DNA of 64,000 bases. Origin: Actinokineospora terrae (lineage in GTDB: Bacteria > Actinomycetota > Actinomycetes > Mycobacteriales > Pseudonocardiaceae). How positions within the stretch are numbered: the stretch's first letter is position 1; each line of letters opens with the position of its first letter. This document shows positions 24,864-32,946 of this stretch, piece after piece. A program made the translations under genes and the position numbers. Below the pieces are notes generated by a model, which saw nothing but the letters and a program-made list of their open reading frames with translations, was not told the DNA's origin and ran no database searches. Location of the stretch: the NCBI RefSeq assembly GCF_900111175.1, contig NZ_FOGI01000001.1, forward strand, positions 372,001 through 436,000, read 5' to 3'.

Positions 24864-26921
24864 TCACCCCTCGCCATCCACCCTGGTCCGCCTGCGCCAG
24901 TAGGCGACGTTCTTGAAGGTGAGAAGGGTGTGAGGGTGGTCGATTCCGAGGATGCGGACTCGGTCGTCGAGTAGTTCGGTGAGGGTCTGCGCCGCGCCTG
25001 CCGGATCCCCGGCTTCGCCCCGCCAGTTGGCGAGGTTGTGGCGGGTGGTGAGGGTGTGGGGGTGGTCGGGTCCGAGGACGCGCAGGTTGTCGTCGAGTAG
25101 TTCGGCGAGGGCTTGTGCCGCGCCTGCCGCGTCGCCTGCCTCGCCCCGCACGCGGGCGAGGTTGTGGCGGGTGGTGAGGGTGTCGGGGTGGTCGGGTCCG
25201 AGGACGCGCAGGTAGTCGTCGAGTAGTTCGGCGAGGGCTTGTGCAGCGCCTGAGACGTCGTCTGCTGAGGCCTGCCATCGGGCGAGGTTGTGGCGGGTGG
25301 TGAGGGTGTGAGGGTGGTCGGGTCCGAGGACGCGCAGATGGTGGTTGAGTAGTTCGGTGAGGGTCTGCGCCGCGCCTGCCGGATCCCCGGCTTCGCCCCG
25401 CCAGTAGGCGAGGTTGTGGTGGGTGATGAGGGTGTCGGGGTGGTCGGGTCCGAGGACGCGCAGGTAGTCGTCGAGTAGTTCGGCGAGGGCATGTGCTGCG
25501 CCTGCCGCGTCGCCTGCCTCGCCCCGCCAGCGGGCGACGTTGTGGCGGATGGCGAGAGTGTCGAGGTGGTCAGGCGAGAAGTAGTGGTGTGCGGCGGAGC
25601 CAAGGTTCTCGAAGTGGGCGACGGCGGCGTGCACGAGGCCGGCTTCGCCGAGACTTTCGCCGGCGTGGAACAGCACAATGTGGCCATCCGGCTGCCACAG
25701 GTGTTGTCCGCTGTTGTCGGCAAGGGCGTTGGTGTTGGTGCGGAGTGTGGCCGCGTACTTGGTGTCGCGTTCGATGTCCGGCCAACTGGCCATGAGTGCG
25801 TCGGCGGCCGCGTGGGCGAGTAGGGCGAGTTGGTCGTCGGACAGTTGGTCGCGGGTGGCGTGTTGGACCAAGGCGTGGATGCGGGCGGTCGTGTCGGTGA
25901 CGGTGATCAGGTTGAGGCGTTGCAGAGCGCCTAGGGCCCTGGCGGCCAGGTCCGCATTGGCGACGGACAGGTAGTCCAGGATGGGCTGGGAAGTCAGCAC
26001 GGACAGCGGGATGCCGTTGGGGTCCAGCAGCGACATCACCTCCAGCATCGGCCGGGCCACCTGTGCGGGCGGCAGAGCGTCGGCGGCGTTGATCGAGACA
26101 GCCCAGGTGGTGGCTATCTGGTCGCCGGGGCCGGACCAGTCCTCCGGGAACAGCTCGGCCAGGGACGCTCGGCGGGTGCGCCAGTTGTCGATGTACGACT
26201 CGCAGGTCATCCCCGGTGTCATGTCGATGAGCGCGGCGGCTTGGCTCAGGGCCAGGGGCAGGCGGCCCAGCAGCGCGGCCAAGTCCTCCACCCCCGACAC
26301 ATCGCCGAGTACGCCGCGCAGGTAGTCCGCCGACTCCGCCTCGGTGAACACGTCCAGGGGGACCATCCGCCGGGACTTCGCTTGCAGCACCCACTTCTCG
26401 TGGCGGCGGGTCGTCACCACCAACCGCCCAGATGTGCCGGTGTTCGGCCACAGGTCCTTCACCTCGGCCGGGTCGGACACGTCGTCCAGTACCAGCAGCC
26501 ACTTGCGGGAGGTTGTCGCGCACCAGTCCAGGAAGCGCTTGGCGGCTCGCTCGGGATCGTCGATCGCCGAACCGAAGACGATGGCTGCCAACTCAGCCAA
26601 GCCGCTGAGCAGGTTCGACCGGGACGCGGCGGTCACCCACCCCAGTAGATCCACATCCCGCACCCGGTTGGCGTAGTCCGCCGCCGTCTGGGTCTTGCCG
26701 ACGCCGCCCATCCCGGACAGCACGACCCCGCCGGTGACCAGCGACTCCAGTTCCGGCACCGACCGCGGCTGGAACCCGTCCACGACCACCGGCACCGCAC
26801 CCGACCGGTACGGCAACCCCTCCACCGACCGCTGAGCGCCGAACGACACCGGCCCGTGCACCACACCGATCTGGGCCGAGGTTCCCGACACGTCCCCGTC
26901 CAGGTGGTTCCCGTCCGTCAT
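24864..26921 (-). CDS. NB-ARC ATPase with near-identical TPR repeats
   Basis: A 685-residue STAND protein. Near residue 65 is the P-loop SGMGGVGKTQTA, followed by the Walker B WLLVLDDVS and VTTRRHEKW. A winged-helix-like region follows. The C-terminal third is a run of 42-residue TPR_10 (kinesin light chain-like) repeats carrying LGPDHPxTLxTxHNLA, with at least five nearly identical copies. The ATG at 26921 was chosen because the protein begins just before the conserved ATPase entry and upstream residues look like another frame. No DNA-binding domain is seen at the N-terminus. It lies between the aminoglycoside region and the next operon, convergent with the radical SAM gene. Confidence 0.83.
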   Translation of the reverse strand: MTDGNHLDGDVSGTSAQIGVVHGPVSFGAQRSVEGLPYRSGAVPVVVDGFQPRSVPELESLVTGGVVLSGMGGVGKTQTAADYANRVRDVDLLGWVTAASRSNLLSGLAELAAIVFGSAIDDPERAAKRFLDWCATTSRKWLLVLDDVSDPAEVKDLWPNTGTSGRLVVTTRRHEKWVLQAKSRRMVPLDVFTEAESADYLRGVLGDVSGVEDLAALLGRLPLALSQAAALIDMTPGMTCESYIDNWRTRRASLAELFPEDWSGPGDQIATTWAVSINAADALPPAQVARPMLEVMSLLDPNGIPLSVLTSQPILDYLSVANADLAARALGALQRLNLITVTDTTARIHALVQHATRDQLSDDQLALLAHAAADALMASWPDIERDTKYAATLRTNTNALADNSGQHLWQPDGHIVLFHAGESLGEAGLVHAAVAHFENLGSAAHHYFSPDHLDTLAIRHNVARWRGEAGDAAGAAHALAELLDDYLRVLGPDHPDTLITHHNLAYWRGEAGDPAGAAQTLTELLNHHLRVLGPDHPHTLTTRHNLARWQASADDVSGAAQALAELLDDYLRVLGPDHPDTLTTRHNLARVRGEAGDAAGAAQALAELLDDNLRVLGPDHPHTLTTRHNLANWRGEAGDPAGAAQTLTELLDDRVRILGIDHPHTLLTFKNVAYWRRRTRVDGEG
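24940..25570. repeat. 126-base tandem coding repeats
   Basis: Five successive units of 126 bases encode the 42-residue TPR repeats of the NB-ARC protein. Units share long blocks at DNA level, which suggests recent duplication and possible length variation between strains. Confidence 0.8.
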
Positions 26922-26935
26922 AGGTCCATCATCGA

Positions 26936-27820
26936 CTACGGGGCCGTACGTGATACCACCCGGGCGAGGGCGGCGATGTCGGAGCGCGTCACCCGGCAGC
27001 AGCCGCCCACGACCTGCGCGCCCGCCGCCACCCACTCCGCCGCCAGGTCGACCGAGAAGCGGGACGGGCCGCTCCACGTGCCCGTCCACGACTCGCCGCT
27101 GTTCGGGTACACGACGATCGGCTTGTCCGTCACCGAGCGGGCCGTCGCGATGGCCGGGCCGATGTCGTCGGGCGCGCTGCAATTCACCCCCACCGCCGTC
27201 ACCGAGGGGCTCGCCGCGGCCACCTCGAAGGCCTCGGCCAGCGGCTGACCGGCGCGGGTCCGGTCGCCCTCGACGGTGTAGGTGATCCACGCGGGCACGT
27301 CCACCTCCGCCAGCGCCACCCCGAGCGCCTCGGCCTCCACCGCGTCCGGGACCGTCTCGCACGCCAGGATGTCCGGTCGCGCGGCCGCCAGCACCCGCAG
27401 CCGCGGCAGGTGCCAGTCGACCAGCGCCGCCACGCTGAGCCCGTACCGGCCCCGGTACTCCGACCCGTCCGCCAACATCGCGCCGTACGGGCCGACCGAC
27501 GCCGCCACCCAGCGGTCCACGCCGTCGGTGAACTCGGCGCGTGCGGCCACCGCCACCTCGACCCCCAGGCGCAGCACCCGTTCCGCGTCGGCGCGCCCGA
27601 GCCCCCGCGCGGCGAACCCCTCGAACGACGCCTGGTAGGTCGCCGTGGTCACGATCGTCGCCCCGGCCTCGAAGAACGCCGTGTGCGCCGCGGTCAGCGC
27701 CGCGGGCTCGTCGAGCAGCAACCGGGCCGACCAGAGGTGGTCTGACATGTCGTGGCCCCACGCCCGCAGCTCGCTGGCCAGACCACCGTCGAGCACCGTG
27801 GGGGAGTCCGGGAAGTCCAC
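26936..27820 (-). CDS. Homocysteine S-methyltransferase
   Basis: A 294-residue enzyme of the MmuM/YagD family, which methylates homocysteine using S-methylmethionine or SAM to give methionine. Zinc ligands are visible as the Cys in GVNCSAPDD and the pair in VGGCCRV; LDGGLASEL marks the N-terminus. GTG at 27820 is the only good start before that motif, though no strong ribosome site is seen. It is the last gene of a leftward set behind two PLP enzymes, and 14 bases separate it from the upstream stop. Such enzymes in clusters are often taken to recycle homocysteine for methylation; a dedicated substrate is also possible. Confidence 0.85.
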   Translation of the reverse strand: MDFPDSPTVLDGGLASELRAWGHDMSDHLWSARLLLDEPAALTAAHTAFFEAGATIVTTATYQASFEGFAARGLGRADAERVLRLGVEVAVAARAEFTDGVDRWVAASVGPYGAMLADGSEYRGRYGLSVAALVDWHLPRLRVLAAARPDILACETVPDAVEAEALGVALAEVDVPAWITYTVEGDRTRAGQPLAEAFEVAAASPSVTAVGVNCSAPDDIGPAIATARSVTDKPIVVYPNSGESWTGTWSGPSRFSVDLAAEWVAAGAQVVGGCCRVTRSDIAALARVVSRTAP

Positions 27821-27834
27821 CGCGCCGAGGGTAG

Positions 27835-28998
27835 TCAGGTGCGCAGGAAGGACGCGGCCGGTCGGTGGACGCCGTTGAAGTCGCAGGCCAGCTCGATGGC
27901 GTAGCCGGTGATGTTGCCCAGGACGAACGGGTCGCCGGGGCGGGGGAGGGGGCCGCCCTCGGCCACGGGGATCGGCTCCCACTCGTCCAGCCAGTCCTCC
28001 TCGAAGCAGCTGCGCCCGCAGATCCGCCACGGTCGGGTGTCCCCGGGGACCAGCGTGCCGAGTACCGGTATCCGGATGTGGTCGGCCCACTGGAGGTGGC
28101 TCATCAGGCCGAGGTCGAGCAGCAGCACCACCTGCGACGCGGTCTCCTTGACGTCCAGCACCTGCGTCACCAGGGCCATGCAGTCGGTCATCCAGAACCG
28201 CCCCGGCTCCAGGATCACCTCGACCCCCGCGGGGACCGCCGCCCGGACCGCGCTGAAGAACGGGTCCAGGTCCGCGGGCTCCGAGAGCAGCCCGCCACCC
28301 AGGTCCACCGACGCCAACTTCAGCCCGGCGGCCGAGGCGGCCGACACGATGGCCGACGCGGTGAACACGTAGCTCGCCAGGTCGTTCTCCTCCGACCCGT
28401 TGTGCGCGTGCACCCACCGCAGCGAGCACCCGTACCCGGCCGCGATGTCCCTGGCCAGCGGCAACTGGTCCAACCGGATCCCGAACCGGCTGGGACGCCA
28501 CAGCGGCATGCCCTCCGGGATCTCCAGCCCGTCCAGGTTCACCCGCACCCCCACCGGCGACCCGGGGCACTCCCGAGCCAGCTCCTCCAGCTGCGCCAAC
28601 GAGTCGCAATGCCAGCGGTCGATCTCCCCGCGCCGGAACGCCTCGTAGAGCGCGGCCCGCTCACCGAACGGCAACCCCGGCGAGGTCAGGCTCAGGAACG
28701 CGCTGGGCGACGCCTCCCGCGCGGCCGCCACCTCGAAGGCGTTCGCCACGTCGAACCCCAGGCCCGCCCGCGCCGCCCCCGCCAGCACCTCCGGGTGGGT
28801 CGACGCCTTCACCGCGCACAGCAGCCGGATCCCGTGTCGCTGCGCGGCGGCCGCCCCGGCGGCATACCGGTCGTCCAGCGTCGTCAGGTCCGCGACCAGG
28901 CCGTACGACCCCGAGGCGCACCGGTCGAGCAGCACGTCGCGGAAGGCGGGGGAGAGCCGGTCCGGGGGCAGCAGGGCCGCGGTGATCACGTCGGTCAT
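27835..28998 (-). CDS. Fold-type III PLP decarboxylase (DAP/ornithine decarboxylase-like)
   Basis: A 387-residue alanine-racemase-fold decarboxylase. Lys in LLCAVKAS near residue 52 is the PLP Schiff-base residue. HAHNGSEEND, SVDLGGGLLSE and ILEPGRFW (phosphate binding) follow, and GRSCFEEDWL corresponds to the Cys-containing substrate loop of DAP/ornithine decarboxylases. The ATG overlaps the upstream stop (ATGA), so the two PLP enzymes are translationally coupled. Substrate cannot be read from sequence: meso-DAP, ornithine/arginine or a carboxylated pathway intermediate are options. The coupling to a second PLP enzyme points to a pathway enzyme rather than housekeeping LysA. Confidence 0.82.
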   Translation of the reverse strand: MTDVITAALLPPDRLSPAFRDVLLDRCASGSYGLVADLTTLDDRYAAGAAAAQRHGIRLLCAVKASTHPEVLAGAARAGLGFDVANAFEVAAAREASPSAFLSLTSPGLPFGERAALYEAFRRGEIDRWHCDSLAQLEELARECPGSPVGVRVNLDGLEIPEGMPLWRPSRFGIRLDQLPLARDIAAGYGCSLRWVHAHNGSEENDLASYVFTASAIVSAASAAGLKLASVDLGGGLLSEPADLDPFFSAVRAAVPAGVEVILEPGRFWMTDCMALVTQVLDVKETASQVVLLLDLGLMSHLQWADHIRIPVLGTLVPGDTRPWRICGRSCFEEDWLDEWEPIPVAEGGPLPRPGDPFVLGNITGYAIELACDFNGVHRPAASFLRT

Positions 28999-30488
28999 GT
29001 CCAGGACTGCTTCCTCGTCAGGTGCTCGGCGATGATCTCGGCGGCCTCGGTGGTGACCGCGGGGTCGTGCATGCCGAAGCACACCCGCAGCACCGTGTGC
29101 GGGTGGCCCTGGGGGCGCGGCGGGTCCTCGGCGGCGTACCAGCTCAGGCCGGTGTAGTGGAACCCGAAGCTGGCCGACTTCCACACCGGGATCGACCGCC
29201 GGGCCGCGTGCTGCTCCACCAGGGTGAGCTCGGCGTCCAGGTCGTCCCACAGCGGCCAGGTCGGCGGACCCCCGATCGGCTCAGGGCCGGGCAGCTCCAG
29301 CAGGTGGACCTCGACGAAACAGCCGTGCTCGTTCTCCTCGACCGCGTACCGCACGCCGTCGAGCTTGTCCTTCAGCACCGCGCCAGCCAGCACGTTCGCC
29401 GCACGCAGGTGCCGGTTCGCCCGAGCGGACAGCGGCTCGTTGGGTAAGTCCACCGCGGCCAACAGGCGCAGCGTCGCGGGCGACACACAGGCACCGGTGA
29501 CGGCGAGCGCGTCGGCGAAGAACCGCTGCATGCCCTCCAACCACAGCGGACCCTCACCGGTGTTCGCCTCCGTCGTCACCATCGCGACCGAGCCCAGCGA
29601 GCACAGCTCGAGCCCCAACTGGTCGAGCTTCGCGTGGCTGCGCAGGACCACCAACGTCGTGTTCAACTCCGCGCGAACCACCGGCGACTCCACAGTGGAC
29701 TCGCGGTGACCGTCGACCGTCTCGAAGGGGTTGTCCGCGCTGGAGCAGCACGTGTTGTCCCACAGGACGCAGCCGACCTTGCCCGGGTCCAGCTCGCGCA
29801 GCACCCGCGTCACCGCCTCCGCTCCGCCGTCCGGCCTGCTGGAGTCGAGGAACACCGTCACCGGGTCCTCGGCGGCGTGCGCGGCGGTCAGCAGCTCACC
29901 CACCGTGTCGTGCTTGTGGACGACCACCCCGGACAGCCGCGCCATGTGGAACAAGATCTCGGTCTCGTGGTAGAGCCGGTTGGTCAGCACCAGGTGCGGC
30001 CGCCCGCGCTCACTGGCCATCCGCGCCACCGCGATCAACCACGCCGTGATCGCCGACATCCCGTTGCGCGCGTACCAGGTCTCCACCGCGCAGTCCTCGC
30101 CCCGCACCCAGCTGTACGGGCGGGCCAGCGGCGACTCCGGCGGGAACCGCACCTCGGCGCGCTCGTAGTCGTAGGTGCACACCGCCTCGTCGACGCCGCT
30201 CGGGTCGCCGATGTAGGACAGCGAGTTGCGCCACGACCCGTCGCTGTCCGCCGTGCGCAGCACCAGCTGCCGCACCGCGAACCCGCGCTGCACGGCGGTC
30301 AGCAGCGAGGCTCCGGAAACATCCGACCACCAGGCCGCCTCGTCGAGCAGCCGGTCGGCGACGCTCGGGTGGGCACCGGCGAGCAGCCGCGCCAGCAGGT
30401 GCCCGACCTCCTCGGCCATCCGGTCGAGCTGCGCCGGGTCGCCGGTCGCGCCCTCGGGCGGTGCCGTGGTGGCCATCGGTCTGCGCAC
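28995..30488 (-). CDS. Unusual fold-I PLP-dependent enzyme (TTA codon)
   Basis: A 497-residue protein that looks like a distant member of the Cys/Met-metabolism or aspartate-aminotransferase fold. YARNGMSAITAWL resembles the PLP-phosphate region, VLWDNTCCS carries an Asp suited to the pyridine nitrogen, and LRSHAKLDQLG offers the Schiff-base Lys. I do not know a characterised close relative. Codon 348 is TTA. GTG at 30488 has GAGGTG nine bases upstream; ATG at 30476 is the alternative. It starts the leftward operon with the fold-III decarboxylase and homocysteine methyltransferase. The reaction is unknown: a lyase, aldolase or aminotransferase are all possible. Confidence 0.68.
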   Translation of the reverse strand: MRRPMATTAPPEGATGDPAQLDRMAEEVGHLLARLLAGAHPSVADRLLDEAAWWSDVSGASLLTAVQRGFAVRQLVLRTADSDGSWRNSLSYIGDPSGVDEAVCTYDYERAEVRFPPESPLARPYSWVRGEDCAVETWYARNGMSAITAWLIAVARMASERGRPHLVLTNRLYHETEILFHMARLSGVVVHKHDTVGELLTAAHAAEDPVTVFLDSSRPDGGAEAVTRVLRELDPGKVGCVLWDNTCCSSADNPFETVDGHRESTVESPVVRAELNTTLVVLRSHAKLDQLGLELCSLGSVAMVTTEANTGEGPLWLEGMQRFFADALAVTGACVSPATLRLLAAVDLPNEPLSARANRHLRAANVLAGAVLKDKLDGVRYAVEENEHGCFVEVHLLELPGPEPIGGPPTWPLWDDLDAELTLVEQHAARRSIPVWKSASFGFHYTGLSWYAAEDPPRPQGHPHTVLRVCFGMHDPAVTTEAAEIIAEHLTRKQSWT

Positions 30489-30978
30489 GCGATCACACCT
30501 CGGGACTAGGTCGGGAACAGGTCAGGGAGGGAGGACACTCGGACAGAGCAACGCGAGTAGTCCACCAGGAGTAACCCAGGACTCGTCAGGGGCGGACGGA
30601 TCGCAAGCGTAGCAAGAGGATCCCCGCGCGTGGCCGCTTTTGGTCCACTTCGGTCTGACCCGCGCGAGGAGTCCACCCGCGACCGGTTCGCCGATTTCGC
30701 CCACGCGGCCGAGCCGGGTTGCTACTATCGACGCGGCGCCACGCCACCCCGCGATTCGTCCTCCCACGAACCGGGTTCCCGTCGCGCCGTTCGTGACCGC
30801 TCATCGCGGGCGCGTGATCCGCGGGGGCCCCAGGCCACCGGCGGGCCGACCTGGCTCGTCGTGGCGTGGTGTGGCCCTTCCCGCACACCCCCGGCGCCGG
30901 TCGGGGGTGAGGGCTGCATCCTTCGGGGTAGCGCGAACCACGTGCCACCCCGACACGACGTGACCTTTGGGGATGGGT
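30489..30978. other. 490-base divergent intergenic region
   Basis: Gap between the leftward PLP operon and the rightward flavoprotein operon. No gene, strong hairpin or convincing -35/-10 pair was seen. A TACTAT at 30723-30728 could be a -10 but has no matching -35. Open frames crossing it lack ribosome sites and codon bias. Confidence 0.55.
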
Positions 30979-32946
30979 ATGGGATCGAACAACGGTTTCG
31001 CGGGCTGGTGGCGCCGGGCCAGGGGGCGCGCGCCGCTCACCGAGCACCTGGACACCGCGGTCGACGCGGGCGTCCGCCTCGACGACACCCACGGCGCGGT
31101 GGACGCCGACTTCGTCGCGCTGGGCCTGGGCGGCACCAACATGATGGCGATGCTGTGGAGCGTCGCCATGGGCCGCCGGGTGGTGGGCGTGGAGCTGCGC
31201 GGCGACCCGGCGCTGGGCGTGCACTGGAACATCCGCGAGGACTTCTACCACCACCTCGGCCTGATCGACCAGCTGATGGCCGAGCACTACCCGCCGCAGC
31301 GGCTGCCCCGGCGCGCGGACGGCAGGCCGTTCAAGCTGCGGGAGACCTTCTACACCCCGCACACCGAGCCCGGCGGCATCTACACCGACGAGGTCATCAG
31401 CGGGTTCCTCAGCTCGCTCGGCGACGAGACGCACGTGGCGGGCCTGATCCACCACACCGAGTTCATCGACGACCGGTGGGCCGATGGCAAGCCCACCCGG
31501 GTGCTGACCATCACCGACCCGCCGCGCCCGCCCGAGTGCCACGACCCGAGCAAGATCGGCCGCGACATCGCCGACGTGCTCGACGGCCCGTCCACCTTCC
31601 AGATCGGCGCCTCCGAGGCGCTGGTGATGATGCGCCGCTACCTGGAGATCATCGAGGAGATGGACCTGGCCGCGGGCGTCGAGCCCAGGGTCCGGCTGTT
31701 CCTGTCGCACCGCGTGGTCACCAGCGACCCGGGCGACGAGGGCTACCTCAAGTGGTTCCGCCAGGAAGAGGGCTTCGTCGGCTTACCGGACGGGCGCAAG
31801 TCGCTGCGCCTGGAAGCGGTGCGGGAACTCGACTACAAGGGCAAGTTCCGCCGGGTCCGGGTACCGGGCACCCGGGTGATGGACCTGGGCACCCCCGAGC
31901 TGTTCATGATCGCGCAGGGCTTCAACAGCGACGACGCCGAGCGGCTGGGCTTCAAGCAGGAGGACGTCAAGGTCGACCACCACGACGGCCGCGGCGCCGT
32001 CGTCGCGCAGGCCGACTACCTGGCCGGGCTGATGGAGCTCAACGTGCACGGCCGCCTGCGCCGCCGGATCGCCTCCGAGTTCGACAAGGACGGCACCGAG
32101 TACTGGGTCCGCCAGATCGCCGTGGGCCACGAGGACGACCCCGAGGTCGGCTGGATCCTGGTGCAGGTGCCCGACTTCAAGACCTTCGACCCGGTGCTCG
32201 CCGGGCTCGTGCAGCCGGGCACCGACCGCAAGTCCAAGGAGTACCTGGGCGCGCACCAGCACCTGCTGCGCGAGTTCTACCTGGAGCAGGTCGCGCTGAT
32301 CACCGAGATCCCGGTGCACGAGCTCGACGAGATCCAGATGCCCTACGGCCCCAAGCTGTTCAGCCTGGTGGAGCGGGTCGGCGCGGACGCGCAGGTCGCC
32401 ACGAACGGTGTGGTCGCCGGGGATTCCTTCGGCAACGGCCACTTCCTCACCAGCGGCGGCGCCATCACCGGCATGGTCGGGCACGCCTCCCGGGTGTACC
32501 GGTACTGGGTGGACCGCGACGCCGGTGTCGCGCCGGAGCAGGCCATCCGCGGTCTGGCCGAGGCGATCAAGAAGGACACCGACGGCTGGTTGCACGTCAG
32601 CGCCCAGGAGTTCAGCCAGGCCGTGCCGATCAACTTCGGCCAGGAGCGGATCGCCGCGATCGAGAAGCAGACCGGGCGCTCCAGCAGCCTGCGCGCGCAC
32701 ACCATCGACGCGACCCGCCGCCACCGGCACTCGCTGGTGCCGCTCAACCCGTCCGACTGGCGCAGGCTGGTGATCTACGCGGGCAGGCTGCACACCCACG
32801 ACCTGCCGCCGCTGCTCGACACCCACCCGCTGTGCCGCGACACCGACGAGGTGCTCATCGCCGACCCGAGTGCCACAGCCGACTCGAATGCCACAGTCGA
32901 GCCGGATGTCACCGCTGCCCCGATGGCGGGTGTCGCGCGGTCGTGA
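30979..32946 (+). CDS. Large flavoprotein oxidoreductase, copy 1 (TTA codon)
   Basis: A 655-residue protein with a Rossmann-type dinucleotide site near residue 48, LGLGGTNMMAML, and the acidic strand end VVGVELRGDP. A C-terminal NGVVAGDSFGNGHFLTSGG resembles the second FAD contact of flavin oxidoreductases. The middle has conserved YWVRQIAVGHEDD and VQVPDFKTFDPVLAGL blocks. I cannot name its reaction. The same architecture recurs in the C-terminal half of the next protein. The ATG at 30979 is preceded by GGGG at six bases; ATG at 30973 is possible. Codon 269 is TTA. Its stop overlaps the next start (GTGA), so the two paralogues are coupled and may form a hetero-oligomer. Confidence 0.75.
   Translation: MGSNNGFAGWWRRARGRAPLTEHLDTAVDAGVRLDDTHGAVDADFVALGLGGTNMMAMLWSVAMGRRVVGVELRGDPALGVHWNIREDFYHHLGLIDQLMAEHYPPQRLPRRADGRPFKLRETFYTPHTEPGGIYTDEVISGFLSSLGDETHVAGLIHHTEFIDDRWADGKPTRVLTITDPPRPPECHDPSKIGRDIADVLDGPSTFQIGASEALVMMRRYLEIIEEMDLAAGVEPRVRLFLSHRVVTSDPGDEGYLKWFRQEEGFVGLPDGRKSLRLEAVRELDYKGKFRRVRVPGTRVMDLGTPELFMIAQGFNSDDAERLGFKQEDVKVDHHDGRGAVVAQADYLAGLMELNVHGRLRRRIASEFDKDGTEYWVRQIAVGHEDDPEVGWILVQVPDFKTFDPVLAGLVQPGTDRKSKEYLGAHQHLLREFYLEQVALITEIPVHELDEIQMPYGPKLFSLVERVGADAQVATNGVVAGDSFGNGHFLTSGGAITGMVGHASRVYRYWVDRDAGVAPEQAIRGLAEAIKKDTDGWLHVSAQEFSQAVPINFGQERIAAIEKQTGRSSSLRAHTIDATRRHRHSLVPLNPSDWRRLVIYAGRLHTHDLPPLLDTHPLCRDTDEVLIADPSATADSNATVEPDVTAAPMAGVARS

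Noticed and set aside
24940..25570. CRISPR-like array
   Set aside because: The periodic 126-base repeats are coding TPR units with no unique spacers.
30723..30728. TACTAT as a promoter -10 in the divergent gap
   Set aside because: No acceptable -35 lies 16-18 bases upstream, so it is not listed as a promoter.
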